Source: Bog-756 sp963696495
GTDB taxonomy: Bacteria; Actinomycetota; Acidimicrobiia; Acidimicrobiales; RAAP-2
Direction of reading: 5' to 3'
Assembly: GCA_963696495.1 (NCBI GenBank)
Contig: CAVOKJ010000002.1
Location: forward strand, 1,364,001 to 1,428,000
Length of the DNA: 64,000 bases
Below the pieces are notes generated by a model, which ran no database searches, was not told where the DNA came from, and worked only from the letters and a program-made list of their open reading frames with translations. This document shows positions 8,200 to 15,934 of the stretch, in pieces. How positions within the stretch are numbered: the first letter of the stretch is position 1; the number at the start of each line of letters is the position of its first letter. The position numbers were made by a program, and so were the translations under genes.

Positions 8200-8987
8200 G
8201 GCGTCGCACCCGCACAACAGAGGTCATGGCCATCTCGGAGCACGAGCTGACGGTGATGACCCGGGACCTCGAACAGATCCACAACGACGTCGGCCGACCG
8301 GCGATGGACCGGGCCGTCGACGAGTGGACGGAGCGGTCACGGACCAGCCGACGGGGGTTCCTCATCGGCGCCGGCGCGGTCGCCGGCGGTGCATTGCTCG
8401 CCGCCTGCTCGTCGGGCTCGTCGAGCTCGACCACGACCACGTCCACGTCCGCCGGCGGGTCGGGATCGTCGACCAGCGCCAAGCTGACGGGTGACCTGGC
8501 GGTCGCCGCCGTTGCCGCCAGTCTCGAGAACCTCGCCGTGGCCGCCTATGGTGACGTGCTGACGGCGGCGGCCGCCGGGAAGCTCGGCACGGTGCCGCCG
8601 GCCGTGGGCAACTTCGTCACCACGGTCAAGGCCCAGCACACCCAACACGCCCAGGCGTGGAACTCGGCGATCGTCGCCGCTGGGCACCCGGCGGTCACCG
8701 CACCGGACCCGGTGCTCGTGCCAGTGGTGAAGAAGGACTTCGCCAAGGTCACCGACGTGACCGGTGCGGCCATGCTCGCCCTGACCCTGGAGGACATCGC
8801 CGCCGCCACCTATCAGGCCGCGGTCGGCGCGGTGAAGGCGACGTCGTCGATCAAGGTCGCGGCCAGCATCCAACCTGTCGAGATGCAGCACGCAGCCATC
8901 CTCAACTTCGTGCTCGGCAAGTATCCGGTCCCCCTGGCGTTCAGCACCACCACGGCCGCACGACCGGTCTCCGACTACACGAGCTGA
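8196..8987 (+). CDS. Tat-exported ferritin-like lipoprotein (second of pair)
   Basis: This protein has 263 residues. A 50-residue N-extension precedes a perfect twin-arginine motif SRRGFL (51-56), then a hydrophobic stretch and lipobox LLAAC with lipidated Cys71. It should therefore be folded with its metal in the cytoplasm, exported by Tat and anchored on the outer leaflet. The ferritin-like domain has Glu/His pairs in ASLENLAVAAY, QHTQHAQAW, LTLEDIAAATY and QPVEMQHAAI. It is a divergent paralogue of the upstream gene, with which it overlaps by 4 bp. A terminator hairpin 60 bp downstream ends this unit. Confidence 0.85.
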   Translation: MRRRTRTTEVMAISEHELTVMTRDLEQIHNDVGRPAMDRAVDEWTERSRTSRRGFLIGAGAVAGGALLAACSSGSSSSTTTTSTSAGGSGSSTSAKLTGDLAVAAVAASLENLAVAAYGDVLTAAAAGKLGTVPPAVGNFVTTVKAQHTQHAQAWNSAIVAAGHPAVTAPDPVLVPVVKKDFAKVTDVTGAAMLALTLEDIAAATYQAAVGAVKATSSIKVAASIQPVEMQHAAILNFVLGKYPVPLAFSTTTAARPVSDYTS

Positions 8988-9049
8988 GCGCCCCCTCGAT
9001 GCCCGGGGGCACCGGGACATCACCAAACCCTCCGTCTCGCAGCGGACCA

Positions 9050-9083
9050 GACGACGACCGGCTCCTCGGAGCCGGTCGTCGTC
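9050..9083 (+). terminator. Rho-independent-type hairpin after the ferritin-like pair
   Basis: Perfect 15-bp arms (9050-9064 and 9069-9083) enclose the loop CTCG. No T-run follows, as is usual in such GC-rich genomes. It stands 63 bp after the stop of the second ferritin-like gene. Confidence 0.75.
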
Positions 9084-9208
9084 GCGTGCATCGCTCCGCC
9101 GGCGCCCACGATCCGTCGCCGGGCCGGGGCCCCTGCCTCGGGCCCGACGGGGACCGGCCACGTGCACCCCTCTCCATCCCGAGGGCCGGTCGGTGTCGAA
9201 CACCAGGC

Positions 9209-9991
9209 ATGAGCTTCGACATGGACACCTATCGACGACTTTCGCAGAAGCTCGAGATCGACGACCTCGACTTCGACACGTTCCGGACCCAGCCTCTCCC
9301 CCCCGAGGCCCTCCGCTGCCTGCGCTACATGCACGACGTCGAGAACCACACGGTGTGCTACCTCCGTGATGTGCTGGTCACGCGGGCGCACCGCGACCCC
9401 GACGTCACGTCGTTCCTCACGTTGTGGAACTACGAGGAGTTCTGGCATGGCGAGGCCATCGCGTCGATCCTCACCGCCCACGACGAGTCCGCCGGCCGGG
9501 GCCGGATCGCCGCCCTCCGTCAGCGACTGCCGAAGCGGGACGCCTGGAGGCCGGTCGGCTTCCAGCTCGCCTCGAGGCTCACCCCCCACCTGACCGCCGT
9601 GCACATGACGTGGGGGGCCGTCAACGAGTGGACCACCCAGGCGGCCTACTCCCGGTTGGCCCGGCTCGCCGGTCATCCGACCCTGAGCGAGCTCCTCCGC
9701 CGCATCATGAAACAGGAGGGGCGTCACATCGACTTCTACGCCACCCAGGCGCGATCGAGGCTGGCCGACAGCCGGGCGGCCCAGCGCCTCACCCGTTGGG
9801 CGCTGGGCCACTACTGGGCGCCAGTCGGCAGCGGCGTGGTGCCGGATCAGGAGGTGGACTTCCTGAGCGCCTACCTGTTCGGGGACACGGCCGGGAGGGC
9901 CATGGCGGAGCGCATCGACCGCCGGGTCGACCGCCTCCCGGGGCTGGGCGGGCTCAACCTGGTCACCGGGGCGGTGGCCAGCGCCGCCTGA
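9209..9991 (+). CDS. Ferritin-superfamily diiron protein, acyl-ACP desaturase-like
   Basis: This protein of 260 residues has no export signal. It has two diiron half-sites in the order expected for ribonucleotide-reductase-like ferritin-fold enzymes: Glu45 in DVENH and WNYEEFWHGE (Glu76/77, His80, Glu82), then GAVNEW (Glu140) and KQEGRHIDFY (Glu170, His173). Similar actinobacterial proteins are annotated as ferritin-like or stearoyl-ACP desaturase-like, but the substrate cannot be told from sequence. It is the third ferritin-fold gene in 2.7 kb. The ATG at 9209 lacks a strong ribosome-binding site. It is separated from the exported pair by a terminator, so it is probably transcribed independently. 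Confidence 0.75.
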   Translation: MSFDMDTYRRLSQKLEIDDLDFDTFRTQPLPPEALRCLRYMHDVENHTVCYLRDVLVTRAHRDPDVTSFLTLWNYEEFWHGEAIASILTAHDESAGRGRIAALRQRLPKRDAWRPVGFQLASRLTPHLTAVHMTWGAVNEWTTQAAYSRLARLAGHPTLSELLRRIMKQEGRHIDFYATQARSRLADSRAAQRLTRWALGHYWAPVGSGVVPDQEVDFLSAYLFGDTAGRAMAERIDRRVDRLPGLGGLNLVTGAVASAA

Positions 9992-10074
9992 GCGGGAACT
10001 GGGTCCCACGAGCCCGGCCGGTTCCAGCACCGCCGACCTGCACCCAAACCTGATCGAGCAGATAAACTAACTGG

Positions 10075-10575
10075 GTGTTCAGTTTCCCGAACCCCGTCAA
10101 CGACTATGCGGCCAGAACGGTGGCCGCAGGTGTGGTGGTCATGGCGGTCGCCGCCATCGCCTTCCGGGAGCCGTGGATCCTCGTGCCCCTCGCCTACGGC
10201 TTCTGGGCCCGGGTCCTGACCGGACCGAAGCTCAGCCCGCTCGGGCAGCTGGCCACCCGGGTCATCGCCCCGAGGCTCCCGTGGGGCCCGAAGATGGTGC
10301 CCGGGCCGCCCAAGCGGTTCGCCCAGGCCATCGGGGTGACGTTCTCCACCACGGCGCTGATCCTGTGGTTCGGGTTCCATCTGGCCGTGGCCACCTGGGT
10401 GGTGGTGGGACTGTTGGCCGTCGCCGCCACGCTGGAGTCGGCCTTCGGCATCTGCCTCGGCTGCATCGCCTTCGGCTACCTGATGAGGGCCGGCGTGATC
10501 CCCGAGGACGTGTGTGTCGCCTGCGCCGACATCTCACTCCGCCACCCCGAGCTGTCCAGGTCCCGCCCGGCCTGA
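10075..10575 (+). CDS. DUF4395 family membrane protein
   Basis: This small integral membrane protein (166 residues, GTG start) matches the DUF4395 pattern. It begins with PNPVNDYAARTVA, then hydrophobic segments at about 16-45 and 88-125. The C-terminal part has paired cysteines: GICLGCIAFG, then a GVIPEDVCVACADI segment. DUF4395 proteins are often found beside thioredoxin or rhodanese-like genes in Actinobacteria, suggesting a role in membrane thiol redox, but no function is proven. Its position next to the cupredoxin and ferritin cluster fits a redox theme. That link is inference. Confidence 0.8.
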   Translation: MFSFPNPVNDYAARTVAAGVVVMAVAAIAFREPWILVPLAYGFWARVLTGPKLSPLGQLATRVIAPRLPWGPKMVPGPPKRFAQAIGVTFSTTALILWFGFHLAVATWVVVGLLAVAATLESAFGICLGCIAFGYLMRAGVIPEDVCVACADISLRHPELSRSRPA

Positions 10576-10637
10576 CGCACGGGGACGCCGCCGGCCCGGG
10601 TCACCGTTCCGGCGAGGCCCTGCAGACGTTCCGCCGT

Positions 10638-11198
10638 TCAGGCCAGTCGGGGTAGGAGGTCGGCGCAGAGCTCGGCCAGCTCCTTGGCGCACGAGACGTA
10701 CGTCTCGTCGTCGCCGCCGGCCGGATCCTCCACGTCCTCCCACGGCTCGACCGGGAGATCGGCGAGGCCGAGTGCCCGCACCCGCTCGGCGAGCGGCAGG
10801 GGCCCGGGGGCCAGATCGCGGCAGAGCCGTTTGATCGAGGCGGTCTTGGCGGCGGCGTCGGGGTGCCGGCGCCGGATGTACGCCACGTGCTCACCGGCCA
10901 TGGCCACGATCAGTTCGGCCTCGGCGATGTCCCGGTCGGTCACCTGGTGGCTCCGGTGCCCGTCGGCGGCGAAGCCGGTCGTGGCGAGGGCCTCCTTCGT
11001 CCTCCGGCCCATCGGCTGCCCTTCGACGACGTGGGTGCCCGCGGTCACGATCCGCACCGGCGCCGGTGCCAGCATGGCCCCGGCCATGACCGACCGGGCG
11101 GCATTGCCGGTGCACAGGGTCAGCACACAGGCCGGTGGCCCGGAGCCCGGGCTGGCGGGTCCGCCACGCCCTCCATCGACGGTGCTGTCCTCGGGCAT
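10638..11198 (-). CDS. Low-molecular-weight protein-tyrosine phosphatase family protein
   Basis: This protein has 186 residues. After a glycine/proline-rich 20-residue leader comes VLTLCTGNAARSVMAG, in which Cys29-x5-Arg35-Ser36 is the phosphate-binding loop of LMW phosphatases and arsenate reductases. TAGTHVVEGQPM and DGHRSHQVTD follow as in the family. An Asp-Pro (VEDPAGG) late in the protein could supply the general acid. Whether it acts on phosphotyrosine or arsenate cannot be decided; no ars genes are nearby. It is convergent with the DUF4395 gene (62-bp gap). Confidence 0.82.
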   Translation of the reverse strand: MPEDSTVDGGRGGPASPGSGPPACVLTLCTGNAARSVMAGAMLAPAPVRIVTAGTHVVEGQPMGRRTKEALATTGFAADGHRSHQVTDRDIAEAELIVAMAGEHVAYIRRRHPDAAAKTASIKRLCRDLAPGPLPLAERVRALGLADLPVEPWEDVEDPAGGDDETYVSCAKELAELCADLLPRLA

Positions 11199-11288
11199 CG
11201 TGCCACGCTAGTGCACCGGGGTGTCACCGCCGCAGCGAGCAGCACCGGCGCCGGGAGCCGGACCGGCTGGACCCAGGAAGCGCGTCCG

Positions 11289-12281
11289 TCACCTCGGTCC
11301 CTCGATCCCGATCAGCCACTCCCAGAGGCTGCGACGTGGTGCCTTCGGCTTGCCGGCCTTCGACCGGCCCCGCTTCGGCTTTCCCCCGTTGACGACCGTG
11401 CCCCGGACATAGGCGCCGGTCGGGCCACCGCCCTTCGGGCCGCGGCTGAGCACCTGAAGCTCCCGTTCCAGGGTCAGGATCCGATCGTCACGATCGGCCA
11501 GGGCACCGACCAGGGCGGTGACGGTGTCGTCCTTGGCGATGATCGCCTCGTCCTTGGCCGACAGGGCCTGGTCGGTACGGCGGAGCAACGCCTCTTTGTC
11601 GGCCCTGATCTGGGCGATCTGGGCGTCCTTGTCCGCCAGGCGGTCGGCCAGCTCGCGACGAGCCTCCGCGGCGGTGGCTTCGGCGACCTCCACGCGCCGC
11701 CGGGCATCGGTCAGCTCACCATCCGCCGCCGACCGATCAGCGCCCGACCGGGACCGGAGCCCGGGCGCCGCGGGCGTGCCGGGCGTCGACGCCGCCACGG
11801 CGAAGACGGCGCGCAGGTCGTGCAACGGGATCAGCCACCGCCCGGAGTCGTCCTTGTAGGCGTGCGGCAGGTCGGGATGGCCTGCTTCGGACAGTCGTCG
11901 GCGGATCGTGCTCGGACCGACGTCGGCGATGGCGGCGGCCTGGAGGACCGTGACGTCCGGCTCGGCCGCAGCCCGGACCGGTCCACCGTGCGGCTCGACG
12001 ATCTCCGGGACGGAGGCCGGCGCCCGATGCTCGGTCACCGTGGTCCCCCCGTCACCCGCGCCGGAGACGCCGGGGACGCCGGGGACGCCGGGGACGACCT
12101 CATCCTCGTAGGGGTCGGGTCGACATTGCCGCCTCCTTGTGCCCAGCCTCGTGCCCAGGCGATCGTCGATTCCCGCATCGAGGGGTCGCCACCTGCCCGG
12201 ATCAAGCCAAGCACAGCGCCGGTCGCACCGTCCACCATCGCGGCCCTGCCACGGTGGGAGATCGACGCTCTGCGGTGGCAC
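11289..12281 (-). CDS. Putative DNA-binding protein with helix-turn-helix and coiled coil
   Basis: This is not a recognised family. Residues of about 110-160 contain a MerR-like or plasmid-replicator-like winged HTH: AAAIADVGPSTIRRRLSEAG, then a DSGRWLIPLHDLRAVF wing. A long charged helix follows (about 185-280), rich in Ala, Glu, Arg and Lys with heptad-like spacing, predicted coiled coil. The C-terminus is basic (KPKRGRSKAGKPKAPRR) and ends LWEWLIGIEGPR, perhaps a membrane or partner-binding tail. The layout recalls actinobacterial regulators that oligomerise on DNA. The N-terminus up to about residue 75 is doubtful; it includes a VPG repeat, and an alternative GTG start lies near 12042. 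Confidence 0.6.
   Translation of the reverse strand: MPPQSVDLPPWQGRDGGRCDRRCAWLDPGRWRPLDAGIDDRLGTRLGTRRRQCRPDPYEDEVVPGVPGVPGVSGAGDGGTTVTEHRAPASVPEIVEPHGGPVRAAAEPDVTVLQAAAIADVGPSTIRRRLSEAGHPDLPHAYKDDSGRWLIPLHDLRAVFAVAASTPGTPAAPGLRSRSGADRSAADGELTDARRRVEVAEATAAEARRELADRLADKDAQIAQIRADKEALLRRTDQALSAKDEAIIAKDDTVTALVGALADRDDRILTLERELQVLSRGPKGGGPTGAYVRGTVVNGGKPKRGRSKAGKPKAPRRSLWEWLIGIEGPR
12061..12096. repeat. 9-bp tandem repeat, four copies
   Basis: The unit ccggggacg occurs four times in a row, the first copy with one change (ccggagacg). It encodes the VPGVPGVPG stretch in the N-terminal region of the HTH/coiled-coil protein and may vary in copy number. Confidence 0.9.
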
Positions 12282-12335
12282 GACCGCCGATCGCGGCCGC
12301 CGGACTTCAGGGCCGGAGGTCCCCCCTCCCGACGC

Positions 12336-12767
12336 CTACGGGCAGAGCTCGGTATGCGGGTTGGAGGGGCAGACGGTCTTCTCCGTCAGGGCCACCGCCC
12401 CCGAGACGACCGCCTGGCCGATGGCGTTGAGGGGCCGGCCGTCCGCCGTGTGCTCCACGCGTTGGGTGACCACGGCGAGGAGGTCGGACGGCGAGCAGTT
12501 GTCGGCGATCTGCTTCCGGTAGGGCTTGAGGTCCCCGGTGCTGATGGCGTTGACGTTGTCGAACACCGCGAAGCAGGGGGCCTCGCCGGCCGTCGTCGTG
12601 GTGGTGATCCCCGCGGCGGTGGACGACGGGGTGGTCGTCGACGCCGTCGTCGAAGTCGTCGACGTGGTCGTCGGGGACTTGGTGGCGCTAGGGGTCGACG
12701 AGCAGCCGGTCGTGGCGAGACCCACCACGACCAGAGCCAGCGACATCGTCACCATCCGCTTCACCAC
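12336..12767 (-). CDS. Hypothetical lipoprotein
   Basis: This small secreted lipoprotein has 143 residues from the GTG at 12767, chosen because GGAGG stands 6 nt upstream. Its signal peptide ends in the lipobox LATTGC. A long Thr/Ser-rich linker (TTSTTSTTASTTT type) leads to a folded domain of about 75 residues with four cysteines (APCFAVF, DNCSPSD, TVCPSN and the terminal ELCP), probably two disulfides. No family was recognised. It sits between the HTH protein and another secreted protein on the same strand. Confidence 0.75.
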   Translation of the reverse strand: MVKRMVTMSLALVVVGLATTGCSSTPSATKSPTTTSTTSTTASTTTPSSTAAGITTTTTAGEAPCFAVFDNVNAISTGDLKPYRKQIADNCSPSDLLAVVTQRVEHTADGRPLNAIGQAVVSGAVALTEKTVCPSNPHTELCP

Positions 12768-12954
12768 AACCGACCTCCATGGTCCGGGTTCGACCGGAGA
12801 AGCGTAGCCACCCGGGGTGCGGACAGTGGTGTCACCGACCGGGATGCCGACGCCACGGGAGCAGGGCATCCGTGCCGGGCCCGACGGTGCACCAACGGCC
12901 TCGGGGCGGGTGCCCCATCACCGACCGCCCCGGGGCCAATACCGCGCCCGGGCG

Positions 12955-12991
12955 CGGCAAGAGGGCGGAGCCGGAGCCCCACCCTCTGCCG
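12955..12991. terminator. Possible terminator hairpin
   Basis: An 11/10-bp stem with one bulged A (cggcaagaggg against ccctctgccg) lies 28 bp beyond the stop of the minus-strand secreted protein ending at 13019. The rest of the 251-bp gap 12768-13018 shows no gene. Confidence 0.45.
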
Positions 12992-13018
12992 TCGTTCAGG
13001 TCAATCGATGGGGCCTGA

Positions 13019-13816
13019 TCAGGGATTGGCCACCAGGGTCGAGCCGCTCGCCACGACGATCGACTTGAGCCCCTTCGGTCCCTTGAGGCTGGCCGTCGTG
13101 CCGTGAGCGTTGGTCTTGACCTTGAGGGTCGGCTCACAACCGAGGGAGGTGTAGCTGTCGGCCTCGGCCTGGGCGCCCGTCTCCTGGGACTGGGTGACCT
13201 CGGCGATCAGGTCGGGGCTCACCGCGGCGGTAGCCGTCACGGACCCTCCGGCGAACGAGCCGGAGACCGTCCCACCCGAGAACTGGAACCCGACGGGGCT
13301 CACGCTCACGCTGAACGTCGAATCCGAGACGGTGGTGTTGGCGATGGAGTCGGAGTTGCCGCTCGCCCACTCGATCAGTGTGTTGAATTCGGCAGTGCTT
13401 TCACCGCCGGCGACCAACGAGCTGCAGGTGGCCTCCGCCGAGCTTCCCGGATTGGCCGGATCAGTCACGACGGTCACCTTCTTGATGCCGGTGATCGGCG
13501 CGGTGTTGATTCCGTCCGTGGCGGTGCCGGTGCAGGAGCCCGTCCCCTTAGCCGAGGTGGTGACCGGGCCCGACACGCCATAGGTGGTGGTGGGCAGGGC
13601 CGCGACGGCCGGGACCGAGTCCCCTGGCGAAGCGGTCCAGTCGTTCTTCAGCGTGGGGGACAGCTTGGCGGACGCCGTGAGTGAGCAGTTGGCGCTGCTG
13701 CCGGTACCGGCGGTGATCACGGTCTTGGCCGCGGCGGCCGGCACCGCGGTGAGCGCAATCATTCCGCCAGCTGCCAACGACGCAACGAGCGCGGCCTTCA
13801 GGGTAGTTCTGAGCAT
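13019..13816 (-). CDS. Secreted protein of unknown function
   Basis: This protein has 265 residues with a clear Sec signal peptide (MLRTTLKAALVASLAAGG, cleavage after AVPAAAA near residue 30). The mature part is rich in Ser, Thr, Gly and Ala and probably all beta. It contains several cysteines (NCSLTA, GSCTGTA, ATCSSLV and LGCEPTL) spaced for two disulfides. The last 25 residues (LKGPKGLKSIVVASGSTLV) are basic. No family was recognised. Comparable cell-surface proteins are common in Acidimicrobiia, but a role cannot be assigned. A GGGGGAC-type ribosome site precedes the ATG. Confidence 0.78.
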   Translation of the reverse strand: MLRTTLKAALVASLAAGGMIALTAVPAAAAKTVITAGTGSSANCSLTASAKLSPTLKNDWTASPGDSVPAVAALPTTTYGVSGPVTTSAKGTGSCTGTATDGINTAPITGIKKVTVVTDPANPGSSAEATCSSLVAGGESTAEFNTLIEWASGNSDSIANTTVSDSTFSVSVSPVGFQFSGGTVSGSFAGGSVTATAAVSPDLIAEVTQSQETGAQAEADSYTSLGCEPTLKVKTNAHGTTASLKGPKGLKSIVVASGSTLVANP

Positions 13817-13996
13817 GCTTCGGGTCCCCCTACAGATTAAGTGCGCCGATGGGCAGGTAAATCAGGGACGACGCTCCCCCGCGGGGCCAGGGTATCCCTC
13901 GACCGCCCGGAAGGCAAGTAGTTAGGGTGAACCCATAACAGGACTCTAATGAGCCTCCAATGGCACTCCAATGTCGGGTCGCACACCCGCCGGGCG

Positions 13997-14194
13997 TCAA
14001 CCCACGGCGCGCCGACCGACGAGCCAGTAGACCAACGAATTGCCGGGGTTGACGGTCACGAAGGCCCGCCAGAAGTTCTTGCTGCCACGAACCTGGTCGT
14101 CGGTCCTCCTGGCCAGGTCCCGCCAGGCGAGCACGGCGAGGACCACCTCGGATACGACGATCGCCACCAGCAGTCGCTTGTGCGTCGTGCTCAT
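13997..14194 (-). CDS. Small PLDc_N-type membrane protein
   Basis: This 65-residue protein has one N-terminal transmembrane helix (residues of about 7-24, LLVAIVVSEVVLAVLAW), followed by a segment like the phospholipase D-nuclease N-terminal domain. Its DQVRGSKNFWRAFVTVNP and final YWLVGRR match that family. In larger proteins this region precedes PLD domains; stand-alone copies are common in Actinobacteria and have no known function. GGAGCC precedes the ATG. Confidence 0.7.
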   Translation of the reverse strand: MSTTHKRLLVAIVVSEVVLAVLAWRDLARRTDDQVRGSKNFWRAFVTVNPGNSLVYWLVGRRAVG

Positions 14195-14211
14195 GATCTC
14201 GATCGGGCTCC

Positions 14212-14268
14212 TTCTGCCTGGTCGGCCGTGTTCTGCCTGGTCGGCCGTGTTCTACCTTGTCGGACACG
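14212..14268. repeat. 19-bp tandem repeat, two perfect and one degenerate copy
   Basis: The unit ttctgcctggtcggccgtg is repeated exactly at 14212-14230 and 14231-14249; a diverged third copy reaches 14268. It begins 18 bp upstream of the small membrane protein start, in the region that should hold its promoter. Confidence 0.85.
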
Positions 14269-14388
14269 CCGGAGGATCCCCCACCCGGCATAGACGTATC
14301 AGGTGATCCGGGAGGACGGTCGTCGGCCCCATCCGATGGCACCGCCCATCGGATGGGAAGCCGTCCGGCAGCCGCCCGCCACCGGCCC

Positions 14389-14595
14389 TCAGTCGGGCTG
14401 TTGGCGGTCCACCTCGGCCCTCTCGATGCTCGTCTTGCGGTCGAGCTCATCCTCGTCGGGGCGGCGCGCCGCCTTGGCGTGATCCCGGTGGTGCGGGGTC
14501 ACGGGCTCCGCCGTGTCCATGACGTCATCCAGATTCGGTTCGTCGTGCGGTGTCGAACCACGGTCTCCCCCGTCCGGCTCGGTGCGACGCGTCAT
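14389..14595 (-). CDS. Small acidic hypothetical protein
   Basis: This 68-residue, highly charged protein (MTRRTEPDGGDRGS at the start, many Asp, Glu, Arg and His) has no hydrophobic core and is probably disordered. The start at the ATG 14595 is supported by a strong AGGAGG about 4 nt upstream (AGGAGGACGT before ATG). No family was recognised. The sequences on either side (14195-14388, which includes the 19-bp repeat, and 14596-14837) show no further gene. Confidence 0.6.
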   Translation of the reverse strand: MTRRTEPDGGDRGSTPHDEPNLDDVMDTAEPVTPHHRDHAKAARRPDEDELDRKTSIERAEVDRQQPD

Positions 14596-14837
14596 ACGTC
14601 CTCCTTCTCCCGTACGGCCTCTCGTACGCGATCTCCCGTACCAGGGTGCCTGCCGGCGGACTGGTCGACCGGTGTCGGCCACGGGACCGGAGACCCGGCA
14701 TCAGCTTCGCCAACACCGCGCCGCGCCCCGGCGGGCCGACGCCTCGGACATGGTACCTGTGCCGTGCGACGCGCGGCGCCGTGCCGTCGCAGCCCGGACA
14801 GGATCGAGGTGGGCCGCCCGCACAGCTAGCACTACAG

Positions 14838-15398
14838 CTAGCGGACGTCGACGAATCGGGGGGCACCGTCCTCCGGGTCGAGCTTCACGCCGTTGGCCGT
14901 GAAGCTGATGGCATGGTACCAACCGCACAACATCAGCACGTCGAGGATCTCCGACTCAGTCAGCGTCGCGGCGAGCCTCCCCCAGAGTTCGTCCCCGATC
15001 TCCGCCGTGTCGTGCAGTGCGTCGGCGACTTCGATCAGGGCCCGATCCCTCGGGTCGGGCCAGCAGGGGTCCGTCGGTGACCCGTGGGTGAGCGAGGTGA
15101 CCTGTTCGCCACTGAGCCCGACCCGGGCGGCGAAGAAGGCCACGTGCACACCCCACTCGTATTCGCAGTTGCATCGGGCGCACGTCCGATCGATGACGAT
15201 CTCCCGGTCACGCATGGAGAGGGACAGCCGCTTGCTCAGCTCGTAGCTGCCCCAGGTCCCCATGGCCTCGGTCATCGCGCGGTTCCGGACCATCGTGCGG
15301 AAGAGCACGATCGGTGGGACACCCGGCGGCATCATCGCGGCGAGGCGCTCGGCCACCGCACCTTCGAACGGGGGCTGGACGGGTCCGATCCTCGGCAT
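14838..15398 (-). CDS. Carboxymuconolactone decarboxylase / AhpD-like protein
   Basis: This protein (186 residues) has the CMD/AhpD fold. The conserved region is DREIVIDRTCARCNCEYEWGVHVAFFA (in two parts: DREIVIDRTCARCN, then CEYEWGVHV), with Cys73, Cys76, Cys78 and His85 around the active site. Such proteins act in peroxide defence or aromatic ring metabolism; the CEYEWGVH type is usually unassigned. GGGAGG lies before the ATG at 15398. It is divergent from an HxlR regulator, with a large inverted repeat between the two starts. The HxlR protein is therefore its likely controller. Confidence 0.85.
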   Translation of the reverse strand: MPRIGPVQPPFEGAVAERLAAMMPPGVPPIVLFRTMVRNRAMTEAMGTWGSYELSKRLSLSMRDREIVIDRTCARCNCEYEWGVHVAFFAARVGLSGEQVTSLTHGSPTDPCWPDPRDRALIEVADALHDTAEIGDELWGRLAATLTESEILDVLMLCGWYHAISFTANGVKLDPEDGAPRFVDVR

Positions 15399-15413
15399 GG
15401 CTGCCTCCCGGTG

Positions 15414-15462
15414 TTTTGAATTCCGAAACGGATTCCTCACGGTACTGTTTCGGATATCAAAA
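15414..15462. promoter_or_regulatory. Inverted repeat in the CMD-hxlR divergent promoter (probable HxlR operator)
   Basis: Arms of 16 bp, TTTTGAATTCCGAAAC at 15414-15429 and GTTTCGGATATCAAAA at 15447-15462, are complementary at 14 of 16 positions and are separated by 17 bp. The stretch is AT-rich compared with its surroundings and lies between divergent start codons 15398 and 15483, as expected for an autoregulated redox-responsive operator. Confidence 0.75.
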
Positions 15463-15482
15463 CGCAAGCTCGAGGAGTCTCC

Positions 15483-15842
15483 ATGGTCGGTCGGCCGCCA
15501 CCCAGGCCCGGGAACGTCGTGCGGGGATCGGTCACGGGTCGCCCGCTCATGGCGGCCATGGATCTGCTGGGTCGACGCTGGGCACTCCGCATCCTGTGGG
15601 AGCTCCGTGACGGGCCGACCGGGGCACGAGCGCTCCGTGCCCGCTGCGACGGCATGTCGTCGAGCGTCCTCTACGACCGACTCCGTGAGCTCGGGGCATC
15701 AGGTCTCATCGCCCGGACGCCGGGGGACGAGTACGCCCTGAGCGAACTCGGTGCGGCTCTCGGTGCGGCCCTCCAGCCACTCGACGCCTGGGCCGGGACC
15801 TGGGCAGCGTCGCTGGACAAGACGTCTCCCACCGGACAGTAG
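15483..15842 (+). CDS. HxlR family transcriptional regulator
   Basis: This 119-residue winged-helix regulator has MAAMDLLGRRWALRILWEL at about 23-41, the HxlR hallmark. The recognition helix SSSVLYDRLREL and the wing LIARTPGDEYALSELG follow. Many HxlR proteins respond to electrophiles or oxidants through an N-terminal cysteine. Here the only cysteine visible is in RARCDGMSS (about residue 55), in the helix-turn-helix region. It probably controls the divergent CMD-family gene through the inverted repeat between them. The ATG follows GAGGAG at 7 nt. Confidence 0.88.
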   Translation: MVGRPPPRPGNVVRGSVTGRPLMAAMDLLGRRWALRILWELRDGPTGARALRARCDGMSSSVLYDRLRELGASGLIARTPGDEYALSELGAALGAALQPLDAWAGTWAASLDKTSPTGQ

Positions 15843-15934
15843 GTGACCCCGCCCCTTGTCGGGCGCAGCCAAGTGATCGGCCGGGAGCGGCCGGAGCTGT
15901 CTTCCGGCTCGGTGGCGCTTGGGATACTGGACGG

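Noticed and set aside
9994..10007. Third DosR-like box (GGGAACTGGGTCCC) before the DUF4395 gene
   Set aside because: One half-site is broken, the centre does not fit and it sits 67 bp from the start next to the previous stop codon; too weak to call.
12061..12096. CRISPR-like or mobile repeat array
   Set aside because: The units are contiguous 9-bp coding repeats with no spacers. The same holds for the 15-, 17- and 19-bp arrays elsewhere.
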